This document shows, piece by piece, positions 22,576 to 33,910 of a stretch of 64,000 nucleotides of DNA; within the stretch, counting starts at the first letter, position 1, and the number at the start of each line of letters is the position of its first letter. The stretch covers positions 116,656 through 180,655 of the forward strand of contig QKWP01000371.1 in the NCBI GenBank assembly GCA_003550325.1, written 5' to 3'. The notes under the pieces were generated by a model that saw only the letters and a list, made by a program, of their open reading frames with translations, was not told the DNA's origin and did no database searches. The translations under genes and the position numbers were made by a program. The DNA comes from Gigaspora rosea (taxonomy: Eukaryota; Glomeromycota; Glomeromycetes; Diversisporales; Gigasporaceae).

Positions 22576-23731
22576 ATGTCTCGAATTTTTTCGTGTCAAA
22601 ATCAAAAAGAGCCGAAAACAATAAATCTAAACGCCGCTTACACGAAAGAATTTTTTGATAGTGATGAAGATTTAGATGTGGTAGACGAATTTAATATAGA
22701 CGAATCTAATATTAATAAAGAAAATAACGTAGACGAATCTAATATTAATAAAGAGAATGAAATATTTCTTTCTGGACAACTAAAAATTTTACAAAGGGCT
22801 TGGTTAAATGAGAATTTTTCAACAGAGATTCTGCCTTATGAGCCAGCCTTTGAAAGGTTAAATGAGATATTAGAAAATCAAGTAGGTATTAAGTACTTTA
22901 TTTAGATATGATATGAGGTACAATATAATTAATTTTTCTCAGAATATCAAGGCTGAAAGTTTAACACTTTCACAAGAAACTAGTCCAATAGGGATGTTAT
23001 TGTTTATTGATAATGAACGTATAAAGTATGTAATGAACAGATATAAACGAACAAGACTAGCAAAGGTATTTAATTATTTTGAATATCCTTTTTAAATAAT
23101 GAATGTGTGACGCGTCATTAAATACGTTTATCACACCAAATAGATCGAAAAATACGTGTGTTCCATTAATGAGAATGCTGAATATATGGCGAGATTATCG
23201 CTTCCAGAAAAGGAATTTGCAGAACGGTATATATTTTTTTTTAATGTGACCAGGGCGTTGGATTTCTTATCATTAATGACTATATTAAATAGATATAAGC
23301 GATTGATTGAAGAGCATGAACACGCGTCGTTTTTACATGTACTTCCCCAAGAATCATTAGATGTTCTAAAAGAGACTGAAAATGGTTAACATGACTTATT
23401 AATTTTATTTTTTAAATAAGTGAAAATAATCAATTATTTAATTTAATTTTATATAAGGTACAGAAACGTCTTTTGCAACAGTTGAACACCCCGATCTAAA
23501 CCAAGCAGTATTTTGTCGATTTATTAAACATGTTGGAAGTTATTCATTTCCATCAACGTAAAAATTTCATTCATTTCACTTTATGATTTTAAATTCATTA
23601 CTTTCATCTCACATTTTTATTTAAAATCTAGTCCTCATGACAAAGAAATATTAAGCAAAGATGACGCATATTTGGTTAAATACTCGGATATACGGAAACT
23701 TTTAGAAGATCATTCCATCGAACTGATTTAG
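22576..23731 (+). CDS. SLD5: GINS complex subunit Sld5
   Basis: Six exons: 22576-22881, 22943-23065, 23144-23226, 23254-23384, 23458-23557 and 23632-23731. All phases agree and the product is 280 residues. Sld5 is one of four GINS subunits that, with Mcm2-7 and Cdc45, form the replicative CMG helicase (family knowledge). Landmarks are LQRAWLNENFSTEILPYE, then IDNERIKYVMNRYKRTRLAKIEKY typical of the GINS A-domain, and the C-terminal B-domain ending RKLLEDHSIELI as in Sld5 proteins. The N-terminus has an acidic region with a small duplicated motif (NIDESNINKEN followed by VDESNINKEN). Intron 3 is only 27 bases (23227-23253), which is very short and should be confirmed. The palindromic repeat array lies just upstream. 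Confidence 0.9.
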
Positions 23732-24436
23732 ATCAGTGCTGGAATATGATCGGATGTGACCTAAATGACTAATTGACCAAGTCACAGATTATAAAGTCAT
23801 TATGTGATCTGATGTGACCTATATATATAATTAGTAAAGATTCCCGAGTGGTCAATTATTTACAATTGTATTTATAAAATAATTTGTTAGATGTTTAATG
23901 TTTTATATTATCGTGTAAGCACTTATGATCTTAGAATTTTTCTTGTTATTTCACGACAAGCCAATTACAACTTGTAAACATTATCGATATTTGATCATTC
24001 GATGATAAACAGTAAACATATTGTTACGCGTCACATGTTAACCAATCATGCAGCATTAAGAGTGCCCCCGTAATTAATTCTACCATTCCTATAAGCATTA
24101 GAAATAACGCTTGTTTATAATTTTGACGCGTTTATTTTGTGCTTTTATTTTCTGTTAAAGTCGTATCACGAAGCAATGATTTGTCTAATGGTAAGCAAAA
24201 AAAAGGGATTATTGCTCGCCAAAAAAACATCGTGATTGCGCGATTGATATGCAAATTATTATTTTTTTTTATTTTCTCAAATTTAAATATTAACTTTTCA
24301 ATAAAGAATCAAAGTTCAACTTTAATCTCGTCCATAAAGGTAGGCCTTCATATTTATGTCGATTACAGTACACACACAATGTTTTAGAGTGCTTATAGCC
24401 TTCTTCTATAGAATATTGGCTAAGCACCAGTTTTCA
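23732..24436. other. SLD5 downstream region
   Basis: No confident gene. Short ORF-like pieces at about 24151-24190 and 24300-24340 are each followed by a possible GT donor. They could be 5' exons of the next gene, but I cannot establish this. Confidence 0.4.
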
Positions 24437-26793
24437 GAAATGGTCTGTTGAGTCATTTGACATTTTCTGGATTCAACAAAAATCCAAAATCATATCAAGA
24501 CCGGGATCGAGCTCATGCTTCGTTAGCCATTGAGTTGTTGAACCTCTCAAAGTCATCTGATCAAAGGGTAGTAGAGAAAGCGCTGTTGTTACAGAAACGT
24601 TTGAAGGTCAGTTTATGTGAAATGTATAATACTGCTTGTCAACATGTTACTACGCCCCTCGGTGCGTTCGAGGAAGGTTGGGTGCGTTCTAACCTGATGG
24701 GGAGGAGAAGCATGATGGCTTCATTTATTATATGATTCTTTCATGTGTGCATGTTGACCAGGATGGACTACGCCCCTCGGTGCGTTCGAGGAAGGTTGGG
24801 TGCGTTCTAACCTGATGGGGAGGAGAAGCATGGCGGCTTCATTTATTATGATTCTTTCATGTGTACATCCTGTTTAATTTGTCCAAACATATTGCTGTAT
24901 ATTACAATTAATAATATTAAAGATTTAGCTAACTGTTCTAACTTTTTTTTCAATCTCTATCAACGGTGTAAGAATCAATCATCAGGAGAAATAGTTGATC
25001 CTATCTGGAGCAGGAGTAAAGAGATTGCGGAGTCCAAAGTTCGTTTATCACTAAGTGAAGTACTAGCTAAGGTGATTCAAAATTGAACCCTTTTTTTTAC
25101 TGCGAATTCATCAATGGCTCAATTTTTAATTTTCAGACAAATATAAAAACAACTCTTACTGAAGAAATTAGTAGTTCTGGAAGCCAAAAGTATTTTTTTA
25201 AAACCCATATGGAAATTTTCTTAATGATTATGTCTAACTTAATCCTATATAAAGTTCTTCTGATGCAATACCAATAGTGCAAGTAGAAGAAACTCAGAAA
25301 GATGGGCATGCAGTTCAAGTATATAAATAATAATTTTGTATATAATTAACATATAATTACAGATCAATTGAATCTCGTATTATAGACCTTACCAATTGGG
25401 CAAAATTGTTAAAGCATGAAGACAAAATCGTATTAATGAAATCATTTAATAAGAAATTGGATAGGGAAAAATAAAAACGTTTGGATTTCATTAACAATCC
25501 ATCAAATAATTGTAATAAGTAATGATTGTATTTGTTTTTTTGTAAGTAGAGTTCCAATCCGGATAGCGTTTGTCCGAATCATTATTGGATATCTGGACAT
25601 CGGATCTGTTTATCCGATCTGAATTATCCGGATTGGACCTCTATTTGTAAGCAGAGAAATTTGAATGATTTACAAGAGTGGAAAACTAAACTCTCAACTA
25701 TTTGTTCTGAAGATGCTATATTAGCATCTGAAATAATTTCTTTCTTGTAAGCATCTAATTTAAGATATTGGTTTGATGTTATTTTTCTCTAAAGCAATTC
25801 ATTTTTTATAGCCATAAATGTTGTCGTCGTGAGATCAATGTTTTAACAATTCCACTCAGGGTGCGCGATTATATATTAATGGTCTTGGGCCCATTATTTG
25901 GAGATTTACTACAAGAATTTAATATCGGACAAATTCGAATTATTTTGGTATACATATTTGAAGCATTTTTTATGTATTTAATGTTAGCGAATTTTATTTA
26001 TGATATCTGTAAAAATTTTTAGGATTGAAAAAGCATGTAATGCAATCAATTCCCGGAAACGAAAAAAGTTTAATGCTGAATATGTAAAATTAAGCACTGA
26101 TACTACTAAGTTAGACATGTCTTTGGAGTTTGGAAACTTTAATGTAGAAATTATGACAGTGGAAGTTGGAAATATTGACATGAAGATAGATGAACTTAAG
26201 CTACAATCTGATCTTACCGCTATAAAGATTAAATTAAAGGACATGATGGACGATTTTTATAATAAGCTTCACTTCAAGAAAAAGGAATTAGCAGATATCT
26301 TTACTATTGGAATTCAAATTACTGGTATATATATACATACTATATATATTTGAATTTTATATGATCTGATTTCATTTTTGTTTCAATAAAATCGTAGGTC
26401 ACCATTGGTCTATCCTATGATTATGATTTAAAATTTTATTTCTTTACGGAAATGGCAACTGTGGATGTACCAAAGACTCCTTCAGCAATGGGAGACCTTT
26501 TACCAACGTTTATTACAACTTTGCTTGGACTTCGGGTTCGTTTTTTGTATTGCTAATATAATTTCAAGTCCATATATTTCTGCAAGCACTAAATTTTGTT
26601 TAGCATACATTGCTTTCGCTTAATAATAAAATTTCACAGGATATCTGTACACCGGATCGGACACTCAGAGATAAACCTAATGAAAATTCACGCTACCATG
26701 CTTCACCTAAGTACATACGTAAAAAACCTTTATCTAATCCATTTTTGGTGGATCAAGAATACGAATTACAAAAGCACAAATGTCATATTAATT
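24437..26793 (+). CDS. Unidentified multi-exon protein gene, possibly decayed
   Basis: Coding-like exons separated by short AT-rich introns run from an acceptor at 24436 to a TAG at 26791-26793. Pieces in order include residues reading SHLTFSGFNKNPKSYQDRD, VDPIWSRSKEIAESKVRLSL, SSDAIPIVQVEETQKDG, ESRIIDLTNWAKLLKHED, LNDLQEWKTKLSTI, a charged coiled-coil-like exon (about 26025-26325) and a last exon ending LQKHKCHIN. I do not recognise the family. At three junctions (before about 25364, 26022 and 26398) simple GT-AG splicing does not keep frame, and an in-frame TAA lies near 25472. The gene may therefore be mis-modelled or a pseudogene. The true start is not found. Its first intron holds the duplicated hairpin block and a later one holds a 97-bp MITE. 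Confidence 0.45.
24649..24864. repeat. Tandemly duplicated GC-rich double hairpin in an intron
   Basis: Two near-identical copies (24649-24748 and 24767-24864, period 118) differ at about four positions. Each contains two adjacent stem-loops with the same seven-base loop GTGCGTT: CCTCG-loop-CGAGG (24657-24673) and AGGTTGG-loop-CTAACCT (24675-24695). The block is strikingly GC-rich in an AT-rich region. It could be a structured RNA or a small mobile repeat; I recognise no known family. Confidence 0.75.
25547..25643. mobile_element. 97-bp hAT-type MITE in an intron
   Basis: The inverted repeat is TAGAGTTCCAATCCGGATA on the left against TAGAGGTCCAATCCGGATA (inverted) on the right. It is flanked by the perfect 8-bp duplication TTTGTAAG (25539-25546, 25644-25651). 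The right duplicate is immediately followed by CAG, which serves as the splice acceptor of the next exon. Confidence 0.85.
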
Positions 26794-27212
26794 AGGTTTT
26801 ACAATATTATATTAGTTTTAGTAAGTCTCATAAAGATAATTTGTAATACAATAACTTTTGTATTACAAATTTTTACTTGATCTTTGAGTTTATATAATTC
26901 TACAAATAAACTGTTTATAATTTAGGCAGGCTACCTATAGTTGAATGAACTTGTACAGTACTAATCGAATATAACGACTTGAAGTTTACCAAGTTAAATT
27001 TATCGTAACTAAGTACGGAATGTGTACTGATTTACTAAGTAAAAGTGTCATATAAACCCTATATCTATAATCTAACCCTAACCCAAATATCAATCGATTT
27101 TAATTCAAAATCGGAAAAATCGGGTAATCTTGTATGTACTAAATATTATTGATTTATTTCGATTTTAGCATTGAGTTAGCCGTAATCATGTGATCCCGGC
27201 TGGAATTAAAAA
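26794..27212. other. Gene-free stretch
   Basis: AT-rich sequence without recognisable gene. A tiny CTAACCCTAACCC run near 27072 is too short to be telomeric. Confidence 0.5.
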
Positions 27213-27806
27213 GAAGGACAGGATTATGCGATGCGATGAGGTAAATTATGCGATTTGACTGAGGTCAATTATGCGATGAATGCGAAATAAATTTAAGATT
27301 ATGCGAAATATTTAAATAGATTATGCGATCTTTATAGTGTTATTTATAGTGTTATTCACATATACTATTCTCGGATCTCGGAATTATTCGGATATTGCTT
27401 GCTCGTATTTTCAGTTCGTTTTCTACATCGGAACTTTTCGGAATTCTTTCCCACGTTAGCTATCCGTATCTACCAATCATATTTGAGTCACGTGACCTGA
27501 ATGCTTTTATTTGCTTAATTATGCGAAGCATATGCATATGCATAGCATCGCATAATCTAGACACCCTACTACCGACACAGTACACACGTGATTTCGTTGA
27601 ATCGACCTAGGGTGTCCAGGATTATGCGATGCGAAATTATGCGCATAATTAACCATTTTTTCGCATCGCATATGCTTCGCATAATTGAACAAAAAAGGCA
27701 TAATGATCATGTGGGTGAATTGTGATTGGCAGATAGGTGTGTCGAAAATCGCCCGGCTAACGACGTAGAAAATCTCAAAATTGACCTCGATCACATCGCA
27801 TAATCC
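27213..27806. mobile_element. Remnants of ATTATGCGAT-type hAT elements
   Basis: The region is dense in ATTATGCGAT/ATCGCATAAT motifs like those of the 6365-6903 element. Ends of the form TAGGGTGTCYAG.ATTATGCGATGC occur at about 27550-27571 (right-end orientation) and 27609-27635 (left-end orientation). Outer ends ACAGGATTATGCGATG occur at about 27220 and 27790. This fits two degraded elements side by side. Target duplications could not be fixed. Confidence 0.65.
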
Positions 27807-27808
27807 TG

Positions 27809-27851
27809 TCTTTGATTGTTCCGGTCGATAATCGACCGGAACAATCAAAGA
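27809..27851. repeat. Perfect 21-bp palindrome arms
   Basis: 27809-27829 and 27831-27851 are exact reverse complements with a single-base spacer (arm core TTGTTCCGGTCGAT). It adjoins the right end of the ATTATGCGAT remnants. Confidence 0.85.
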
Positions 27852-28685
27852 CCAAACATTTTATGTCACATGATTAAATTCATATAGAAAAATTTAAAAT
27901 TTCGATAAAGGGAGTAAAAATTTCAAAAAAATTGCTTTCGAAAAATTTACGTCCCTCATAATATCCGAGAATGTATTACACTACAGGCCATGTGCATAAT
28001 TACGACATTTGGGCAGTTAAAAGGTCTGTAGAATGAATTAATGACATAGTGTAATTTGAATTACGGCCTAAATTGAATTTAATTCAGATCATATTCGAAA
28101 TAATGCGCACGGATAGAAATAATCAAAACGTTTAAGATTGAACTTTAATGAAGAAATATTTGTAGGGTAAAGCAGGATATTTATATTGTTTATAATAATG
28201 ACAATTCACCTGTACGATTAATTCTTCGATTACCAAATTTATTAGCGCGATTGATAAAGTTAAAATATCATAGATATGTTGCTCATTAATATAATAGATA
28301 TTGGTAACAATATCACATCGTTGGAAATATTAAGACACTATCCCAAAATTTATTTTTAACCAAAAATAGGCTTCACAGTTTTTTTTTTGACAATCTAAAT
28401 TGGTTAATTCGGCTTCTGTATACAATTCTAAATTCCATGGCTATCAAATTCTATTAAATCTAGTGAAATGCCACATAGTAGTATGTTATATACATGATAT
28501 AAACTACAACTAATTACATGAAGTCGATTTAAACAGCCAGAGTAAAAAATAAACTTGTAAAAAAAATAAAAAAAAATATAAAAATAAAAATTTGAAATCT
28601 AATAAATCTGCAAACCTTTTTTTTTTAAAAAGTTTGTTCACCAAATCCAATGAGAAAGTAATGTGATATATATATTCATCATCTA
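27852..28685. other. Gene-free stretch, RNF10 3' side
   Basis: AT-rich sequence. The RNF10 3' UTR and polyadenylation site should lie near its right end. No further gene is seen. Confidence 0.5.
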
Positions 28686-31600
28686 TTATTGTTGCCTCTG
28701 GCCTCCTGTAGACATTAATACAAGTTTCTTCTTTTTGTGTTTCTTACCAACGTATACTTCCTCTTCTTTAAAATCCCAACCATTGTCAACAAAGTCTTCC
28801 TCGTTTTTAGCTAAGTTTTTTCTGCTGGCAACATTAGCAAAGGATACCGCAGGAGTTCCCCAAACGGTTTTTGGTCCATTGGATGAAGTGTTCAGATTGT
28901 TATTTATATGACCATTGCCAAAATCCATTTCAATAGAAAGTTGTGGTATTGTGCTGCTACTGTGACTAGTTTCACCAAATACATTCTGTTGGAAGAATGA
29001 ATCAGAATTAAGACTTTCTTGGGTGTTTTTATAATGACGTTCTTTATGTGCTGCTTTTTCTTCCTTACGGGCCTTTTCTTTACGACGATTTCGGCGTTGT
29101 CGAAGCTCATCTTTGTAAAATGATGAAATAATCGTGTTATGTTGTACTTACAAGGATAAACAATAATTTAAGACTAAAATTAAAGATGAACGTACTTTCA
29201 AATATTTGTAACGTAGAATCAGAAACTACTCCCTTTAAATCCACCTCTAAAAATGTTACGTCACAACTTAAAGGCAAATGGCTGAGATACTTGCAACGTT
29301 TTCTAAATTCCTGAGAAATAAAAAAATTATTAATAAATTCATATATTTAAATGTAATATATATATGAAATAAATTATGAAATAAATAAATACCTCAGTGA
29401 TTGTAGATTCTTCTACATTAACAATACGTACAGATATCTCATTTGGAAATTGCTCGTACGTTCCAAACTCTTGCTTCAAGATACGAATATCCAATGGATG
29501 CAGATATACATGTTGACCATCTTCTGATTGGTAAAAATAGTATGTACAATCACTGTAAGTAACAGGCTGCAAAACTTTTACTTTCGATCTTGATTCAGGA
29601 GTTGATTGAGGGACATTGGCAATATGAGATTGCTCTCTAAATTCATTAGGTAAAAAAGCTGGTGGGCTACTTCCTGAATCTGAAGATGACTCAGAACTGG
29701 TGTTTTTATCTGATGAAATGCTGGTTATAGGATCAGTTTTTATAATTGTGGTGTCATGTAATGTTTGATCGCCCAATTGTTCATGCTTTGAATCTGAAGA
29801 GCTTTCATTTGACTGATCAGCAAGTAACCGGTTAAGTTCAACTTTATTAATTAATTCACGAGCACGCCATTCAGCCTGAATAATATCATTACTTGACAAC
29901 TTTTGAAAATTTTCCAAGTGTTCCTATATACGATAAAGTTAAACATTATGTATTGAACACCAATTTTAAGTTGTCCAGCACATATTATATTATACCTTAA
30001 CATTGACAATAGCCATTTCAATAAACGGAATTTCATCGTCCGAATTCCAATTTTTGACATCCTGTAACATATTTTGAAGGTCTTCTAGATCTCGATTGTA
30101 TTCTTTTTCCATGTACTCTAGTGATGCGAGCATCAATTTTGAGAAAATAAGGACATCTGGGATAAAATGCCATGGGGCAGAAAAATTAGAAAGCGTGCCG
30201 TCACGAAGTATCCAAGTGGACGAACGAGGAAGTGCAATTGTTGAATTCTGTATTAAAAATAAAAATAATTAGACATTGCGATAGAATTTTATTATGCAAT
30301 AACATTAAATAAAATCATACAGCATTTCTTTGAATGAGACGCATTGTGATCATTTCATCTCCCTTAGCCGCTTCACCATCCTCGATTTTTCCAATATTTC
30401 TTACGGACCAAAATCGTACACTCTTGAGATCTTTGGCGTATACAGCATCCCAACAAATAGGACACTTACGCCACTTCTTATTAGGTCTATCCTTCTCATC
30501 AATTAACATCAAGTAATGAAGGATACATGAAAGACAATAAGTATGACCACATTTGGTCACACGAGCTGCGGTTGGTTTTTGCAAACAAATTGGACAGCTT
30601 GGTGTAGTAGGAGTTGTGATGACCTAAAGCAAAATGCTTTTAGAATCTAGAAAACAGTATATTATATTAAAAGATCACAATATGTTAAATTTAGCTTACA
30701 ACTTGTTCGATGCTCTCCCATTGTAATAAAAGATCTGTCATAAAATTTATTATTCAGAAGTATAACTACAAAATAAATAATAATAGAAAAACTTTTACAT
30801 ACCTGGGTCAAAATTATAAACAGAATAATCGCCCATTGAATTGACAAGGAACCGAAAACTATTAAAAAAAAAAAAAGGAAAAACAGGTATTAAATAAAAT
30901 GACTCATGATAATAACATAAAATATTTATATATTTGAAATTATGTTTACATACTTGGCATTAACAAAACGTTCTTTATTAAATGGTTGATAATTAATAGC
31001 TTTATGTCTGCGCGGAGTACTGGAAACAGAACGTTGGCGTGGTGGAAACGAAAAATTCAAAAGGTGATTAAGAGAGATTTGCCCCCTCTTGTTAGGTGCG
31101 CCATACGACTAAAAAGTTGGATTAGGAATTAACACCTATAACATGTTTTCCAATTAAGTAAATAATAATCAGCAAATAATAAACGAGTTCACTTACTACA
31201 GGGTTCGTATCATTTAGCGACATATCATCAAATGCAGACACTGTATTTGTGATAGAAACCTGAAATTCTTCGGCTTTATTTGTTTCATTACCTTCGCCCG
31301 AAAGTTGAATTACACTTTTATCACCATTTCTCGAATCAGAATTGGATTGATTGGATTGATTGCGTTGATGGTGATTAGATTGACGTTTTTGTCTACGATG
31401 AGGATTACTGTTCCTCTTGTTATTGTTGTTCATGCTCGATCGGACTAAATTGACGTTATATAATATTATTAGATAACGCATGAACCAAAATCAACGTGCA
31501 ATTAAAAAGTTTCTAAAGCATTTAGATTACCATTTTGATCTCCTTGGGCGTGATAACTTTGATTTTTCGAAACAGATCTTTTAACGTCAGGCTGGTGCAA

Positions 31601-31687
31601 GATCTGAGCTCGTGAGACAATAGGAGATGAAGAATTTGTCCTGGATGGCACATTTTGGGGAACGAAGGCGGGTGCGTTGATGTTCAT
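28686..31687 (-). CDS. RNF10: RING-finger E3 ligase, RNF10 homologue
   Basis: Ten exons on the minus strand: 31687-31531, 31444-31197, 31108-30954, 30858-30803, 30734-30700, 30623-30321, 30247-29996, 29923-29393, 29310-29196 and 29110-28686. All phases agree. The product is 758 residues; human RNF10 has about 811. The fifth and sixth exons give [11 protein letters not shown] and then a C3HC4 [31 protein letters not shown]. The first part is Asn/Gln/Ser-rich and disordered. After the RING come [16 protein letters not shown] and [14 protein letters not shown], diagnostic of the RNF10 family, then a basic [16 protein letters not shown] segment and a Lys-rich C-terminus. In animals RNF10 ubiquitinates ribosomal proteins uS3/uS5 on stalled ribosomes; the same role here is an inference. 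No damage is seen. Confidence 0.93.
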
Positions 31688-32723
31688 CGTGGATCCGATG
31701 ATGAAAATTGTTGTTATAAAATGTACGAGGATTTTGTGGTTTTCTCGGAGAAAAAAGTATCAAATAATTCCAATTGCTTGATGCAATAATGGTTTCCAGG
31801 GATAATGCAAGGATTAGGGGATATAACCAATTTGGAGGATATAAATTATACAAAGAATATATGTCGTTTGATTTTTGCCGGTTTTTCTTCTCTAAGTTGA
31901 GAAGAATCGGATATGCAAAAAAGAATAAGCTATTGTTTGGTAAGAACCAGTTTACTGGAGTTCTCTTGGAACTAGCAATAAAATTTATTAATAATAAAAA
32001 TAGTATTCGCTCCATTTAGAAAAGGTTAAAGGAATCCATGCTGTGCAAAATAATAATAATAATAATGGTATATTAAAAAAAATAAATAAAATAAATAAAT
32101 AAAAATTAAAAAGTTTAATAATTAATTAAAAGAGGAAATGGTGTTAATTGTTAATTATGACGAGAGAACAAAGAAGATTGATTTGCTCTTCCCTTTTCTC
32201 TGAGTAAAATATAAAATGTGAGCTATATAGATATTTGCTTTCTCACAATTATAAATTAATAAATCAAGACTGTGAAATATGATAACTGCGCAAAGATTTA
32301 TAATATGTGGAAATCTTAAGTGTTGTGCAAACCGCCTCTGTGCGTTATTGCTAGAGAACCAGTTGTAATAGAGATCAACTTATGTTTACAGTATGAAATA
32401 AATACGTCGAAGACGCAAGATAAAATATTGAAGAACTTGGGAAATTTCAAGTTCAAAGAGACTGCGTAGCTTATCCACTTTCTTTATACCACGTTCTGTA
32501 CAACCGAAGTACTTAGTACGTTCACGTGATCAAAGATGATGGTCTTTATATTATGATGATATATAATATATATATATAATATACAATAGTGTTTATTTCA
32601 AAATAAAATAGAGGCGCAAACATCTATATGTTTTTACCTCCAATCAAACCAATAAATTCTCAAAAGAGAACTCAGAACCCGAACTAGTAATTAATAAATG
32701 CTTAATGTTTTTTTTTTTTATTA
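31688..32723. other. Region between RNF10 and PEX11 genes
   Basis: Contains the RNF10 promoter and 5' UTR at its left side and the PEX11 3' UTR at its right. A plus-strand frame at 31774-32019 has Lys/Asn-rich, non-family-like content and is not supported. Simple AAT repeats occur near 32050. Confidence 0.5.
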
Positions 32724-33910
32724 TTATTCATCATTCACCGTAGCCCTCCAGGCATGGGACAATTCGTAGAACGCAGCAAGCGTTCCAAATACTCCCACTC
32801 CGACATCGGGAAATCGAGAATTCTCAACTGACCAATGTAGCTAATAGACGATAAACATGATAAAAAAAAAAAATTGTTAGATATGAGAGAATATAATTTC
32901 GTATAATCTATATTATTATTTACCGTTAACGGAAAATACCCGACGTTGATAAGAGTTTCTCTGAAGATTCTGTCACCTTCAGCCTTCAATTCTCTTTTTT
33001 GCTTCTGGACGGTCTCAACATCCTCACCATCCACCCGTAGTTCACGCCTACGTCTTTTGAGGATGCTCCATTCGGATGCGAGGTGCCAGAATTGAAGGAC
33101 GACGTAAAGCGCCCACCAACGACAACTCCATATGCTACACCGAGTCATCCGTTCATCGGACATAAAAATAATTTTGTGATATGCCTATAATAAAAAAAAT
33201 TTGATAATAAAATTAGTGATATTAGATATAAAATAACTTGAGAACTTTATGAAAAGAGACCACGAACCAACCACCAGGCTTGTTCAAGGGGGTAATAAAA
33301 TACCAAGGCCAAATTTTGTAGCCTTTTGATATTGAGGAGGAGCGGAGCTCCCGACGCTGATTTATCATGTTCAATACGAATCATCCATTGTATCAGAGGA
33401 AGAAGCCCGTAAAATCTATTAAAAAAGTGAATTTTCGTTAGTGATATTCAGAGATCTATTAATTAATATTATTTCCCTGAAGGAAAACAAACTAATCAAG
33501 AGTTCACTTATTCTATTATTGATTGAATAAGAATAATACCTATCCTACTTCTCGTGGGTAAAGACGGTAAAAGAAGCCTGTTAAAAAACTCACCGTAGAA
33601 GAACCCTAAAGTCTGCCACCGGAACACCTAAATTGTTGAGGCGTTCAGCCAGGGAGGTCCTGCCGGCACGTAAAAGAAACCATATCAAGACTTTAGAAAA
33701 GTATTGTACCAGCTACAGGTACAAAAAGAGTAAACATCTCTTTGAGATTTGCGGAAACTCGATCATCATAGTGATTAACGTAACACGCAAACATACCGCT
33801 AAAAGTTTATCAAGACTCGGCACCGAGTTACAAAATTTGACAAGACGATCTAGGGTGGGACTAGGCTGAAAATGGCCCGCGAGAGCCAACGGTCTTGAAA
33901 GGGCACCCAT
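32724..33910 (-). CDS. PEX11: Peroxin 11 family protein (PEX11C/Gim5-like)
   Basis: Five exons: 33910-33797, 33712-33594, 33415-33268, 33184-32924 and 32840-32724. All phases agree and the product is 252 residues, the normal length. PEX11 proteins shape and divide peroxisomes at the peroxisomal membrane. Visible family features are the N-terminal amphipathic part TLDRLVKFCNSVPSLDKLL, then YFSKVLIWFLLRAGR, the LVFYYPLEQAWWL segment, RWWALYVVLQFWHLASEW, a charged KQKRELKAEGDRI stretch, and the C-terminal hydrophobic VGVFGTLAAFYELSHAW. An apparent open frame that ignores the last intron ends at 32735, but splicing it out gives the family-like C-terminus ending at the TAA at 32724-32726. Confidence 0.9.

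Noticed and set aside
27065..27085. CTAACCCTAACCC as possible telomeric repeat
   Set aside because: Only two units inside unique sequence.
31774..32019. Plus-strand 81-residue frame upstream of RNF10
   Set aside because: No family resemblance; lies in the RNF10 5' region and has low-complexity composition.
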